From Xestospongia muta (taxonomy: Eukaryota; Porifera; Demospongiae; Haplosclerida; Petrosiidae), in NCBI GenBank assembly GCA_963693285.1, contig OY848922.1, positions 1,221,923 through 1,285,922 on the forward strand: a DNA stretch of 64,000 bases, read 5' to 3'. The stretch's first letter is position 1, and each line of letters begins with the position of its first letter. Of this stretch, positions 1 to 14,067 are shown in pieces. The position numbers were made by a program, and so were the translations under genes. Below the pieces are notes generated by a model. That model saw only the letters and a list, made by a program, of their open reading frames with translations. It had not been told where the DNA came from and searched no databases.

Positions 1-2005
1 GTCGAGTCAATAAAGAAAATAGAATACACCCTTGACCACTTGATCATTATCTTTATAGATGATACTACTAACCACATTATTGCTATGGTAACAACATCAT
101 CATCATCATAGAAAACCATTAACAGATGTTTTGTTTAAAGAATTCTTAGTAAAACCCAGGAGAGGTCATGATATCATTATGAGCATGTTGTTACTTGATA
201 TCTCACTAAATACTACAGCAAAGCTTTGTTCTGAAGAATTAAAAGATCTTTCCCAATAGGACATAGACACAAAGGATCATCTCATGTCTTAGAAATATTC
301 ATTAGTATCTTTGATCTTATAGTACACAGGACAACGATGATGCTTCAAAGATATCCCTTACATAGTTCGTTATATTACAAAATCTATGTAGTAATAACCA
401 CTATAAACTAATAAATCTCTTATAAAATATTGGCTTCTTTGTATGCAATATAGTAATAAAGTTGATACTACAATTGTAACGAAATGAAAAAACAAGAATA
501 GTAGGACTAAACAGAATCTTCACATTTTTTGACTCTATTGTAGTACATTGCATGAACAAACAAAGGGGAACACAAACACGCAGACAACACAGTGTCAAGA
601 TGTCATAGGTAATTAGGTATTAGCTTTGAACAAGCTCACAAACAACTATTTAAAAAATGCCATCGACGAATAATTCCAATACATTTAACTGACAGATAGG
701 GTCTCAACTTAACTTAATAGCTTCAATAAAAACAATAGAAAATTGTATTATAGGAATATTTAGTCAATCACAATGACTGGCAATATGGCTGAGAACAATA
801 TTGACTTCTTTGATCATGCTAACATTAAAAACAATGATAACAATAAAAGAATAGATTTGTCTCTTTTGGTCTGTTTGTAGGCTATAATATAAACACTGTG
901 CTTGATCTAAAGGGCTATGAAAACAATTGGGAATTTTTGGGCGGTTTGTTAGGTTGCCCACATTGTTTATTATAGGATGCCTTTTAACACTGTATTAATA
1001 GACAATAAAAATTACTTTTTATAGTTTTACATATATCTATATATATACATATATAGATAGATAGATATATAGATAGAATGATATATTATATAATAGTAAA
1101 TATTCTTAAAAAATATCATAACAAGTAGACAAAATTGTTTTTTGTAAAGAGAGCTCATGTATTGATGGTCTATATAATATAACAGACCAGTGATGTCATT
1201 ATCAAACAAACAAATAAGCTTGGTTGTTGCTTATATCATAATGGTTAAATACTATATCAGAGAACAAAGGTTGATAGGGCCACCATGGCATGGTCTCTCT
1301 CTATTTACCCAGTACATATATATTTTTAAATTGGTTTGTCTTGTGACAGTCTTTTTATTTGTTGTAAGAATGAGGTATATTCATATTTATTGCCTTTATT
1401 AATAATTGTTTTCTTTATTTAAGAGGCAAACAAACTTTGTTGATATCATAATTGCTTAGACATTGTTGTAAAAAATAAATCTATTATATATTCCTGTTAT
1501 TTAACTCACATTTTGTTTCTCTCATTCAAAGAACTTCAAAAGATGAATATACTCAAAAACAAAAGAACGTCAGTTGCTTCCAGAGACTGGTTCAGCTAAT
1601 AACGGTTAATTTATATCAGACTACATTATATAACTAGGTAGACACGAGTTAATTGAAGCCACACAAATATTATCATGATCAATTTCCTTGAAGGAAGCTG
1701 TTCAATTTATGATGAGGCTTTTCCAGTAAATTGATCTGATGACGTTTACGCGCTGAAATGATACTTCTTGTTCTAATTTTGTCATCGATGCTCTTAGTGT
1801 TTCTTTCCCAGTTAAAACTTATGAAATACGATCAATATCTTGATTAGGAATTTTGTTGAAAGGTATTTCTTTCTCACAAAAACTGAAAATATTCAATATT
1901 ATTATTCTGATAACTAAGACCAGGTTGTGGGAATTAACATGTTAATAAAATAAAGCAATATTGTTTGTGATAAATGCATGAATACTAAAGTTAGTTCAAA
2001 GTAAT
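1..2005. other. Left flank, no firm gene
   Basis: AT-rich sequence beyond the 3' end of receptor R1. A simple ATAG/TATA tract lies near 1030-1085. On the plus strand, positions 112-259 form an open frame of about 48 codons ending in TAG at 257-259. It follows an AG at 110-111 with a TACTAAC-like branch sequence near 65-71, so it could be the last exon of a gene that begins left of the window. That is weak: the tract before the AG is not pyrimidine-rich and no family is recognised. No other coding signal stands out. Confidence 0.4.
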
Positions 2006-4986
2006 CTAATAATATAGCTTCTTTTCAACTTCAACTAGCAGATGATGTACTTTATCAAAATGTGCTCTCTCACCAGGATTGCTTGACCAACAATGATCAC
2101 GTACTATATTGTAAACCTCTTGAGGACAATAACTTGGCTTGGACAGTAGTGTACGATGAGGACCCTTCAGAGCATCTTCAACAACATCTTGATCTAGGAG
2201 AGTTACATACGGTTGCTCTCGTCCCATTGTGTAAATTTCCCATACTGTCACACCATATGCCCACACATCTGATTTCTCTGAGAATTTACCATAATAACAT
2301 TCTGTTGACATCCACCGAATTGGCATTTTTGCTTTGCCCTTCACACGATAGTAAGCAGAATCATAGAGATCACGACTTAGTCCAAAATCACCAATTTTGA
2401 CTTCATAGTTCTGACCTACTAGACAATTACGACTAGCAAGATCTCTATGAATGAAGTTATTAGAGGCAAGGTAAGTCATACCATTGGCAATTTGAATACA
2501 TATAGAGAGAAGTATTTGAGGTGATATTTGATCAGTTGAAGGTGGAGGGTGTTGGTTACTAAAATAACGATTCAGCAGGAAGTGGTTAAGATCTCCATTC
2601 TCCATGTATTCCATAACAATGAAATGTTCTGTACAACTAGAGTGACTAACAGCTAAAAGACGAATAACATTAATGTGATCTAGTTGAGACATAAATTTAA
2701 CTTCTTTGTGAAAAGCCTCCCACGACTTTGGGTCACTGTCTTCTTTCATCTTCTTGACAGCAACTTGAACAGATATTGACTTATCATCATCATCAGAGCT
2801 CATCCTTAAGTCTTTAAGACTGAGACCTATAGTCTCAACTAAGACAACATCTCCAAACTGTCCAGTACCAAGTGGTTTTATTTCATTGAAGTTCTCTTGA
2901 GTTATATACAATGACTTCATAGGTTTTGCATATATTACATCTTCATCATCATCTTTTGGTGTAGTTAAGGACAATTTTGCATCTGTCATATCAACTAAAG
3001 CATCAGTTAATGATGCATACGTGTACATTCCCCTTATACAATCATATTGTGGCTCAAAAGAACTAACATCACATGATTGTTCTTTTTTATAATCAGCTAT
3101 TGCTTCGTCTTGTTGTTGATACAATGGGTTGGTTAATAGTTCATTTCCTAGTTGGCTGACTTGTACAAGATCAAATGAATGAGACTTCAACCTACCGTTA
3201 TTATGTAATGTCTGCATCTCGATGGCATCAGAAAAAAGAGGTGATTTTTGATCATTTTTTATTGTCAAATCATTATTCACAGTAACATTGCTGATATTAT
3301 ACTTGATTTGCCTTTTTACAAAACTTTCTTTGTAAATTTTGTTTCTATAGATTTTTATTAACACGAAAAAGAGGAGAATGACTAAAAAAAACGAGATAAT
3401 GAGGACCAAAGTGACTGATATACCGATATATATCAGAGTATTGGATTGTGCTTGCTTGGGAGTTGTAGAAGGTGAACTTTGAATAGAGAAGTGATTGTTG
3501 GTGGGTTTAGTATTGGGCATAACTGTTGATTGAATATGTAAACTAGTATAGTGGGTATAAGCAAACACTATTAAATAAACAAAATAATGTGTGTACTTTG
3601 TTACATCAACTTACCGTTTAATGTGATTCTCTTTTGTAGCATTCCGACATTACAGCTATATGTTCCATTATCATTGTTGTTTACATTATATATCGTAAGA
3701 TTACTGACAATACTATTAGTAGTATTACCATTGAAATCAATTGCCATTAATGATCCAGTATTTGATGTAATCTTATAATGTTCTCTATTGTTAATCACTC
3801 CAGTGATATAGTTCCATATTATAGTAACATTAGGTGGTAGATATCCATAGACTTCACATGATAGAGTGACATTATCTCCAATAGTAACTGATACTATGTT
3901 ATTAGGTACAGCAATAATGTTGACTAAAAAAGGATTAGAGGTACTAATTTTATTGTTGTTAATAATCATTACCTGTTAATTCTAATTTTATGAGTCTTAT
4001 ATTGTTCACTGTTCCATGTAGATGTCTCACAATACATGTATAATTTCCAGTATCAGTATATCTGAGCTTATTAATAGTTAGTATACTGGTTCTTGTAGCA
4101 TCTCCTATTAATATTTGTGAACGACCAGAAAGATCTAACATATTCCCATTATATCGCCATTCCCATTTAAAGGAACCAACATTGACTACTGTATAGGAGA
4201 GATTGACTGAAGACTGAAGGTTGTCTGGTCCTAAGGTCACAGTTAGTGAGGGACTACCCTGAAAGACAATGAGGTCCATTGAAGGAGATATTGGAGTACC
4301 TAGTATATGATAATGTATTAATGATATATCAATAGTTTATATATTAACTTACCATTATAAAACTTGACTTCACTTACTAATAACCAGTCAATTATACTAG
4401 TATTGAAGATAAAATCAAGTTGAACTACAGCAGTTGATTGTTGTATATTGAGAGTGACATTTCTCAGTTGAGAGTCATTTTGTCTGAGATCATCATTGTT
4501 GTCAAAGACATAGCTAAGAGGTTGACTACCCTCACCATAAAGACTGATCATAGGTAGTCCAATGGAGTTATTAGGTGAGTTAAAGAAATAGATAACTGCT
4601 CTTGATACAGGAGTATCAGAATTGAAGTTAAAGGTAATTCTTCCAATACCATCTACTGAGTGTCTACTAAAAGCAAAAAATTCTCCCAGGTTATCAGATA
4701 TTGAGTTCATTAGACCAATGTCTCCATCATTTAGTTTACCATTACCATGAAAACATCTCAAATGAACACCAGATACAATCACTATACATCCTGAACTAGT
4801 GTTAGTGAGGTTAGAACCATCAAATGAGACAGCATAAAATATGTTGTATTGAGATGGATCTATTATCAAAGTACATTTTATGTGATATATGTACAATCTT
4901 CATTCAGTCTACTTACTTATCTCTGTAGTAGAAGAAGATCCAGATAATAACAGCCAGGGTATAATAAAATAAAGAAATATCAACAT
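2006..4986 (-). CDS. R1: DDR-like receptor tyrosine kinase, 5 exons
   Basis: Exons read as 4986-4917, 4859-4353, 4299-3973, 3923-3615 and 3567-2006, all with GT/AG borders and phase-1 introns, giving 924 residues. The order is: signal peptide (1-23), DS-like domain (24-192), Ig1 (193-301), Ig2 (302-404), Ser/Thr-rich stalk, transmembrane helix (about 449-481), juxtamembrane tail, kinase. The glycine loop GTGQFG is near 638, the VAVK lysine, HRDLASRN and DFG are present, and the activation loop has the Y-x3-YYR pattern of DDR/Trk-type kinases. A LLTNPLY motif (about 551-554) resembles the PTB-binding LLxNPxY of DDR1. Oddity: the first Ig1 cysteine is replaced by tyrosine (codon 4195-4193). A second in-frame acceptor exists inside the start of the last exon. 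Predicted plasma-membrane receptor that would signal by tyrosine phosphorylation; ligand unknown. Confidence 0.85.
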
Positions 4987-6241
4987 TTTGTCTAATAATG
5001 AAAGCAATTGCAATATACTACTATATAACAGCAGTTTTCATAATGTAACACAAAGATATACAAACATTTACTAGCACGTGCCCACAATAATAACATAATT
5101 ATAACTTACCATAATATTAATGTTATTTGAGGAACACTTTGTACTTTGTAAGTGAGTGCTGGGTTATATGTTAGCCTGTAGTTGGGAGGTGAGTCTCACA
5201 GAAAATAATTATTTATTCTGTTTATAGAATAGAGCTCTGGTAGGGTTCAATCCGCAATGTCAAATCTAATAATGATCATACCCAAAATGTCATATGTCAA
5301 AATGTCAAGTCCTAATATATCTACATATATATATATATATATATGTCAAAATGTCAACACATACAAAAATGAGGATCGAATTTTTACTGGGGGGTCTGGG
5401 ACCAAATAATTTTATGACTGATGATTATGTAACTAATGTTTGTTTAATTTAAATGAATGTACACTTTATGAGATGTAGAGGAATGGTTTATGTGGACTGA
5501 GTCTAGAAATAGTAAATGAATTATTTATAATAGAAACCACTAGAAAGAGAGGTTATTCATTAGTCTTGAGAGTGTATTGCAGTAGCTATACTATAACGTA
5601 TATATACATATATTCCAAGTTTATTTAAAATATTATAACTACGACAAATATAAATTAATAACAATGGCAGAATCTAATTTAGCCAGACCTAGAACACTGG
5701 AGTACACTGATGTAAATGTTGTACTCAGTTGGCTGAGGAACCAAATTTGGTCACCCAAGACTGCAACTTATTTTTGTAGCCATACTCTTTCCTAGAACAT
5801 TCGAGTATGGTAATATACATGTAATTGTTGTATTCAGTTGACTGAAGAACTGAGTCTGGCCAGCCAAGACTACAATTTTTCATAGTTCACAATCAAATGT
5901 ACTAAGCACACACTGATGACATTTTGATATATCGACAATTTGGAAGTTGATATTATGAGAGTTGACATACTGGTATTGATCAGATATTCTATCATCAACT
6001 GGCAGCTAACATGTAAATCTATTATTAGAAACTAGCATGTAAAACCAGTCCGTAAAGTCTCAAAAATCCATTCTTAATTGTTGTAATTATATTGCTATAT
6101 ATAATGATAAAGGAGAGGAGTGACATCATTCTACAGTAGAGAAACATAAACCTACACAAAAATCACAGACTGTCTACTTTAACAGAAAAAGAAACAACTT
6201 TGTAAACAGTGGAAACTAGCCAATAATTTTGATTAAATCAA
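4987..6241. other. Spacer between R1 and R2
   Basis: Upstream of R1 and downstream of R2, no exon seen. It contains a short (AT)n tract near 5329-5343 flanked by copies of an ATGTCAAAATGTCAA-type sequence (about 5258-5357), and a degenerate direct duplication of roughly 110 bases (about 5690-5780 and 5800-5880) recognisable by a TTGT(A/T)(C/T)TCAGTTG core and a CCAAGACT core in each half. The promoter of R1 must lie next to 4986, but no motif can be assigned with confidence. Confidence 0.4.
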
Positions 6242-9156
6242 TCAAGATGTATATAGTTTAAGGAACATACTATATATTTTATCAAATTGTGCTCTTTCTT
6301 CAGGTGTACTTAACCAACAGTGTTGACATACTATATCGTAAACCTCTTGAGGACAATAACTTGGCTTGGACAGTAGTGTACGATTAGGACCCTTCAATGC
6401 ATCATCAACTAGATCTTGATTAGAAAGGAAAGCGTACGGTTGCTCTCGTCCCATTGTGTAAATTTCCCATACTGTCACACCATATGCCCACACATCTGAT
6501 TTCTCTGAGAATTTACCATAATAGCATTCTGTTGGCATCCATCGAATTGGCACTTTAGCTTTGCCCTTAGTACAATAGTAGGCAGAATCATAGAGATCAC
6601 GGCTTAGACCAAAATCACCAATTTTGATGACATAGTTTTGACCTACTAGACAATTACGACTAGCAAGATCTCTATGAATGTAGTTATTAGAGGCAAGGTA
6701 AGTCATACCATTGGCAATTTGAATACACATAGAGAGAAGTATTTGAGGTGATAGTTGATCAGTTGAAGGTGGAGGGTGTTGGCTACAAAAATGATGGTTC
6801 AGCAGGAAGTGGTTAAGATCTCCATTCTCCATATATTCCATTACTATGAAATGTTCTGTACAACTAGAATGACTAACAGCTAAAAGACGAATGACATTGA
6901 TGTGATCTAGTTGAGACATAAATTTCACTTCTTTGTCAAAAGCCTCCCATGACTTTGGGTCACTGTCTTCTTTCATCTTCTTAACGGCAACTTGAACAGA
7001 TATTGACTTATCATCGTCCAAAGGAGTCATTCGTAAGTCTTTAAGACTGAGACCTACAGTCTCAGCTAAGATAACCTCTCCAAACTGACCAATACCAAGT
7101 TGTTTTATTTCTTTAAGATTTTCTTGAGTTATACGATGAAGTTTAGTAGGAACGGCATATACTATATCATCAACATAATTTTTTGCAATGTTAGAATCAG
7201 TTATGTCAAGAACAGTATCATCAAATTGTAATACCTGATCAATTACATCCTTAGCTTCATCATACACATGATATACATCATATATGTCATACATGTGATG
7301 AGCAAAGGCATATTCAGCAATAGCATCATCTTTCTTTTGATACAAAGGATTCTTCAACGTACAATCTGATTCTTTCTGATCGAGAGGATCGATAGGGTCT
7401 TCAAATAACGAATATTGAGAAGGTATGGGTGGTGGTACTTCAGGAGGTTTATCTTTTTTAACAACAGCATACTCCGTATCCTCAATGACATTTAGATTTG
7501 TATCTTCTATGTCTTTATCTCCTGTAACAATTACATTGATGGTGCATTTTTTCTTTTTGCGTTTTCTTATTAATAGAAGTATAATGACTACTAAAATAAC
7601 TATAACAATTACGACCACTACAGCTACAGCTGTTCCTATTATTATTTCAGATCTTATTAATATACTAGTAGTAGTACTAGTAGTAGTACTGTTGGTGGTG
7701 ATTGTGCTGACTAAACAATGAAGAGATATGTTATCGAAGCATGATAGTATAAAAACAAATACATCTGCTCTTGTGATTACTTTAGATATTAGCATTAATT
7801 AACTTACCATATAATTTGATTGTTGCTTGTTTAGATGTTCCAAAAATCATACAAGCATATGTCCCATTATGACTACTGTTTACATTATATATTGTAAGAT
7901 TACTGACAATACTATTAGTAGTATTGCCATTGAAATCAATTGCCATTAATGATCCAGTATTTGTTGTAATCTTATAATGTTCTCCATTGTTAATCACTCC
8001 AGTGATATAGTTCCATATTATAGTAACATTAGGTGGTAGATATCCATAGACTTCACATGATAGAATGACATTATCTCCAATAGTAACTGATACCATGTTG
8101 TTAGGTACAGCAATAATGTCAACTAAAAAGGATTAGTGATACTAAAAGTTAATATTATTAATAATCATTACCTATTAATTCTAATTTTATGAGTCTTGTA
8201 TAGTTCACTGTTCCATGTAGATGTCTCACAATACATATATAATTCCCAATATCAGTATATCTGAGTTTATTAATAGTTAGTATACTGGTTCTTGTAGCAT
8301 CTCCTACTAATATTTGTGAACGACCAGGAAAATCCAACACATTGCCGTTATATTGCCATTCCCATTCAAAAACACTAAAATTGAGGACTGTACAGGAAAG
8401 CCTGACTGAAGAGAGAAAGTTGTGTGGTCCTAAGGTTATGGCAGATGATGGATCACCCTCAAAAACAATGGAAGTAGTTACTGGAGTACCTGTTTAAAAT
8501 AACAACACTGTAATACTTAAAACAGTAATAGAACTTACCATTATAAGACTTGACTTCACTTATTAGTAACCAGTCAATTATACTAGTATTGAAGATAAAA
8601 TCAAGTTGAACTACATCAGTTGATTGTTGTATATTGAGAGTGACATTTCTCAGTTGAGAGTCATTTTGTCTGAGATCATCATTGTTGTCAAAGACATAGC
8701 TAAGAGGTTGACTTTTCACACCATAAAGACTGATCATAGGTAGTCCAATGGAGTTATTAGGTGAGTTAAAGAAATAGATAACTACTCTTGATACAGGAGT
8801 AGCAGGTTGAAAGTTAAAGGTAATTCTTCCAATACCATCTACTGAGTATCTACTAAAAGCAAAGAATTCTCCCAGGTTATCAGATATAGAGTTCATTGGA
8901 CCAATGTCTCCATCAACTAGTTTACCATTAACATTCAAACATCTCAAACGAACACCAGATTCAATCACTATACATCCTAAACTGGTGTTAGTGAGGTTAG
9001 AACCATCAAAGGAGACAGCATAAAATATGCTGTATTGAGATGGATCTGTAGAGGTAACACTCACATTAATATTGAACTGGTATTTTCCTTACCTATTTCA
9101 GTAGTAGATGATCCACAAAACAAAATCAATACAATGAAGTAAAGAAATGACATCAT
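6242..9156 (-). CDS. R2: DDR-like receptor tyrosine kinase, 5 exons
   Basis: Exons 9156-9093, 9045-8539, 8489-8172, 8122-7808 and 7710-6242 join in phase 1 to 890 residues. The signal peptide starts with two adjacent ATGs; the upstream one is used here. Domains: DS-like (22-190), Ig1 (191-296), Ig2 (297-401), short Ser/Thr stalk, transmembrane helix (about 424-449) followed by a basic stop-transfer run, tail with NPLY (about 522-525), a Pro-rich PPEVPPPIP stretch suited to SH3 binding and several YD-type tyrosines, then kinase with glycine loop GIGQFG near 607. Catalytic HRDLASRN and DFG are intact. The activation loop reads YYC rather than YYR. Only 253 bases separate its start codon from the stop of R3, so its promoter is compact; the same 5' flank recurs at R5. 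Confidence 0.85.
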
Positions 9157-9409
9157 TTTACTCCTTACTATAATTGTTAGAATCTCAAGAGAATCTCGAT
9201 AGTATAAATTGATTATATAAGAACAAAAACATGCGATAAAGTTATTATCAGCAATAACATGATGTAATAATGAATTCACTAATAACAACAAACACAAAAA
9301 ATTTCTAATTAAACAAATTAAAACTATATATTACCAGTAAAATTAAAATTGAATTCAGTGTATGCAAAAATACATTTGTAACGTTCTTTGTTATTATTGT
9401 TTGATCCAA

Positions 9410-12404
9410 TCAGATATAGAATTTCTCTTCAACTTGAACCAACAGTTGATATAGCTCATTGAAATGTGCTCTCTCATTGGGGTTACTTGACCAACAATGT
9501 TGATGTATTATATTGTAAACCTCTTGAGGACAACAATGTGGCTTGGACAATAGTGTACGATGAGGACCCTTCAGAGCATCGTCAACAACATTTTGATCTG
9601 AAAGGAGAGCATAGGGTTGCTCTCGTCCCATTGTGTAAATTTCCCATACTGTCACACCATATGCCCACACATCTGATTTCTCTGAGAATTTACCATAATA
9701 GCATTCTGTTGGCATCCATCGAATTGGCACTTTAGCTTTGCCCTTAGTACAATAGTAGGCAGAATCATAGAGATCACGACTTAGACCAAAATCACCAATT
9801 TTGATGACATAGTTCTGACCTACTAGACAATTCCGACTAGCAAGATCTCTATGAATGTAGTTATTAAAGGCGAGGTAAGTCATACCATTGGCAATTTGAA
9901 TACACATAGAGAGAAGTATTTGAGGTGATAGTTGATCAGTTGAAGGTGGAGGATGTTGATTACTAAAATAACGATTCAGCAGGAAGTGGTTAAGTTCTCC
10001 ATTCTCCATGTATTCCATTACTATGAAATGTTCTGTACAACTAGAATGACTAACAGCTAAAAGTCGAATGACATTGATGTGATCTAGTTGAGACATAAAT
10101 TTCACTTCTTTGTCAAAAGCCTCCCATGACTTTGGGTCACTGTCTTCTTTCATCTTGACAGCAACTTTAACAGATATTGACTTATCATCATCTGAAGGAC
10201 TCATTCTCAAGTCTTTAAGACTGAGACCTACAGTCTCAGCTAAGATGACTTCTCCAAACTGACCTATACCAAGTAATTTAATCATTTTAATGTTTTCTTG
10301 AGTGATATGCTGAAGTTTAACAGGTACAGAACATATATCATCGTATACATCATCTGTTATAAAAGTGAATTCAGTCAAGTTGACATGCTGAAGTTTAGTA
10401 GGTACGGGATCTGGCATTTTATGAATAGTAACATTAAACTCAGTCATATCAACAATACTGTCATAAACTACTGGTAATTGAAGAATTGTGTCATCATACA
10501 CATGAGAATATACTTCAGTGGCTTCATTCTTTTCATACAATGGATTGTTTAGTATGTGATCTTGTTCTTGTTGATTTGTGCCGTTAGGGAGATCAATGGT
10601 GTCTTCTGACAAGAGATATGTAGGTGGTAGTTCTGGAGCTTTGTCCTTTTTAACAACAGCATACACCTCGTTATTATGGAAGCCCACATCGTTGTTTACA
10701 TTTTCTGTGTCCTTGTTCTCTGCTTTCTTTGTAAAATTGGCTTTTTGGTTTTTTTTATACAACTTTTTTAACAAATGTAGTATGATAACCACTAGAATGA
10801 GGAGTAATAGTGTTACCACAATGACTACTGCGGTTACTTTAATTATGTCCTGATAAACCAGTTTACCATTAGTAGGAGGAGTTATACCAGTGCCAGTAAT
10901 AGTAGTATTAGGAGATATACCAGTTGTAGATGCAGTAATGATACCTGTGAAAAATTTCAATGAAATATACATTATTGTGAGCATAAAAACATGTGGAGTT
11001 TATTTTAGCTAAGAATAAACTTACTGTATAAACTAATTGTTCTTTGAAGTGATGTTTCTGATATCATACAAGTATATATACCATTATCACTGATGTTTAC
11101 ATTATATATTGTAAGATTACTGACAATACTATTAGTAGTATTGCTATTAAAATCAACCGCCATTAGTGATCCAGTATTTGTTGTAATTTTATAATGTTCT
11201 CCATTATTAATCACTCCAGTGATATAGTTCCATATTATAGTAACATTAGGTGGTAGATATCCATAGACTTCACATGATAGAGTGACATTATCTCCAATAA
11301 TAACTGAGGTCATGTTGTTGTTGTTAGGTACAGCAATAATGTCAACTAAAAAAGAATTAGTGATACTAAAAGTTAATATTATTAATAATTAGTACCTATT
11401 AATTCTAATTTTATGAGTCTTGTATAGTTCACTGTTCCATGTAGATGTCTTACAATACATGTATAATTTCCAGTATTAGTATATCTGAGTTTATTAATAG
11501 TTAGTATACTGGTTCTTGTAGCATCTCCTATTAATATTTGTGAATGACCAGTAAGATCTAACATGCTCTCATTATATTGCCATTCCCACTCAAAGGAACC
11601 ATTATTGACTACTGTACAGGAGAGATTGACTGAAGACTGAAGGTTGTCTGGTCCTAAGGTCACAGTTAGTGGGGAGCCATTCTGGAAGTCAATGGGGTCC
11701 AATGAGAGAGATATTGGAGTGTCTAGTGTAGGATAATGTATTAATGATATATCAATAATTTATATATTAACTTACCATTATAAAACTTGACTTCACTTAC
11801 TAGTAACGAGTCAATTATACTAGTATTGAAGATAAAATCAAGTTGAACTACAGTAGTTGATTGTTGTATATTGAGAGTGATATTTCTCAGTTGAGAGTCA
11901 TTTTGTCTGAGATCATCATTGTTGTCAAAGACATAGCTAAGAGGTTGACTACCCACACCATAAAGACTGATCATAGGTAGTCCAATGGAGTTATTAGGTG
12001 AGTTAAAGAAATAGATAACTGCTCTTGATACAGGAGTAGGAATAGGAAAGTTAAAGGTAATTCTTCCAATACCATCTACTGAGTGTCTACTAAAAGCAAA
12101 AAATTCTCCCAGGTTATCAGATATTGAGTTCATTGGACCAATGTCTCCATCAACTAGTTTACTAGTAGTATTCGAACATCTCAAACGAACACCAGATCCA
12201 ATCACTATACATCCTGAACTAGTGTTAGTGAGGTTATAACCATCAAAGGAGTCAGCAAAATATATGCTGTATTGAACTGGATCTACATGTATAAGAGATG
12301 ATATCAGAACTATGATGAGGAAAATTATTGATCTGCTTACTTATTTGATTTTGACACAATACAGTGTTACTGAATAGTATGAACACAGCAAAGACAGTCA
12401 ACAT
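9410..12404 (-). CDS. R3: DDR-like receptor tyrosine kinase, 5 exons
   Basis: Exons 12404-12341, 12282-11776, 11722-11396, 11345-11025 and 10944-9410 give 917 residues. The signal peptide is of the type shared with R4, R6, R8 and R11, ending LCQNQI. Domains: DS-like (22-190), Ig1 (191-299), Ig2 (300-406), stalk rich in Thr/Gly/Pro, transmembrane helix (about 440-466), tail with NPLY and an APELPP proline motif, kinase with glycine loop GIGQFG near 632. One lysine is missing just after the VAVK lysine compared with all paralogs (a clean three-base loss), leaving the ATP-anchoring lysine in place. Activation loop is the YYC type. Extracellular and juxtamembrane parts are almost the same as R4, about 5.05 kb away, so the two are recent tandem copies; R3 is the copy without frameshifts. 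Confidence 0.85.
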
Positions 12405-13446
12405 CTTCACCTGTATATAGATCAGAAATGTTTGAGCAGCTACAACAACAAAATTTAGTTTACAAAGACACAAAGCTACTGATAATCAAGAATCATACAT
12501 ATTACCTACCAGTTGGATATCCTGATCTTTGTACAATATAGTCTCAAATAGTTGTGTAGTCAAGTATTCCAGTAGAGCAGCTAAGACAATGTTGTAAACA
12601 AATCAAGTCAATGTTCAAAGGCTTAATTTTGACTGATAAATGACTTCTCTTCCTGTTTATGTTTGCAATGCACCTTTAATTCCACATAATACAATGCAAT
12701 ACATTCTACAAGATCATTCTACAAAATCATTCTAGTTTGTGGTATATGTGTACATTTTAAAATATGTTACATATTAATATTAATTGAGTGCACTAATTTT
12801 AGCAAAGTACTGTAATAATTACTAAAATTAATGCCTATTAAAGTTAAATTGGTATGCCTTGGTAAATTGCTAAATTTTATGTACTTGTAGGCTTATATTT
12901 TGTCATAGTAATGGTCTGTTGATTTTCTATATCAAACACAATCACTGAACTGTATATGGTACTAGAAATACAACTATTAAGGATTGTTCACAATCTGAAA
13001 GTAAACATGTAATAAAAACAGTTATATAATATATAGTTATATAACAGTTATATATTAATATTAATTGAGTGCACTAATTTTATTGAAGTACTGTAATAAT
13101 TGCTAAAATTAGTAACTGCTAAAGTTTTTATTTCACAAATAAAAATAAGTTAAATTGGTATCCCTTAGAAAAATTGCTAACTTTAATGTACTTTATAGAC
13201 TTACATTTGTCATAATAATGGTCTGTTGATTTCTATATCAAATATAGTCACTGAACTATATATGGTACTAGAAATACAACTATTATAGAATGTTCACAAT
13301 CTGAAAGTAGACATGTAATAAAAAAGTTATATAATATAATAGTAATATAAAACTACAATCTGTTGATGTAACTATAATTTTTGATAGCTGAGATAAGTGT
13401 CCCATTTCACAGTTGACAATAATATTATGAACATCTGTTTAAAATA
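12405..13446. repeat. Upstream region of R3 with direct repeat
   Basis: Promoter-side flank of R3. A unit of about 270 bases occurs twice in direct orientation (about 12774-13030 and 13054-13325). Both halves share a TTGAGTGCACTAATTTTA segment and a GTTCACAATCTGAAAGTA segment. The whole region is duplicated upstream of R4 (17.5-18.4 kb), and parts recur at 23.4 kb and in R11 intron sequence near 49.9 kb. The proximal 300 bases (about 12530-12740) resemble the flanks of R4 and R11, so these three genes may share promoter elements. No coding exon is seen. Confidence 0.6.
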
Positions 13447-14067
13447 TCTGTTAAATGTAGTTCAATCTTTCTAGTTTCATTAGCACTGCTAGTTGAATGT
13501 TTTGCTTGACAAGTATAATTTCCAATATCAGTATATCTGAGTTTATTAATAGTTAGTATACTGGTTCTTGTAGCATCTCCTATTAATATTTGTGAACGAC
13601 CAGGAAGATCTAACACATTCCTATTATATTGCCATTGCCACTCAAAGGAACAACATTGACTACTGTACAGGAGAGATTGACTGAAGACTAAAGGTTGCCT
13701 GGTCCTAAGATCATAGTTAGTGAAGGACCATCCTGGAAGACAATGGTGTCCAATGAGGGATACATTGGATTGTCTGGTGTAGGACAATGTATTAATGATA
13801 TATCAATAGTTTATATATAAACTTACCATTATAAAACTTGACTTCACTTACTAGTAACCAGTCAATTATACTAGTATTGAAGATAAAATCAAGTTGAACT
13901 ATGCGAGTTAATTGTTGTATATTGAGAGTGACATTTCTCAGTTGAGAGTCATTTTGTCTGAGATCATCATTGTTGTCAAAGACATAGCACCCATACCATA
14001 AACACTGATCATAGGTAATGCAATAGAGTCATTAGGTGAATTATATAAAGAAATAGATAACTGCTCT
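13447..14067 (-). pseudogene. Relic A: Ig1 plus truncated DS-like exon
   Basis: A broken receptor remnant. The Ig1-type exon has a one-base loss in the stretch before its conserved tryptophan (near 13648), and its splice donor is changed from GT to AT (13446-13445). The DS-like exon keeps its donor but has lost about 13 bases near 13986 and stops matching at about 14067. Beyond that the sequence resembles the 5' flank of R2 and R5, so a deletion has joined a promoter region to the middle of the DS-like exon. There is no signal peptide, Ig2 or kinase. The same structure is found in relics B and C. Confidence 0.75.

Noticed and set aside
112..259. Plus-strand open frame as a terminal exon of a gene left of the window
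   Set aside because: Only 48 codons, poor acceptor context and no recognised family; kept as a remark on the left flank.
2062..2400. Plus-strand open frame opposite the R1 kinase (with equivalents near 9466-9735 and 24530-24736)
   Set aside because: It is the antisense shadow of the conserved kinase C-lobe and recurs wherever that exon is present. It has no independent features.
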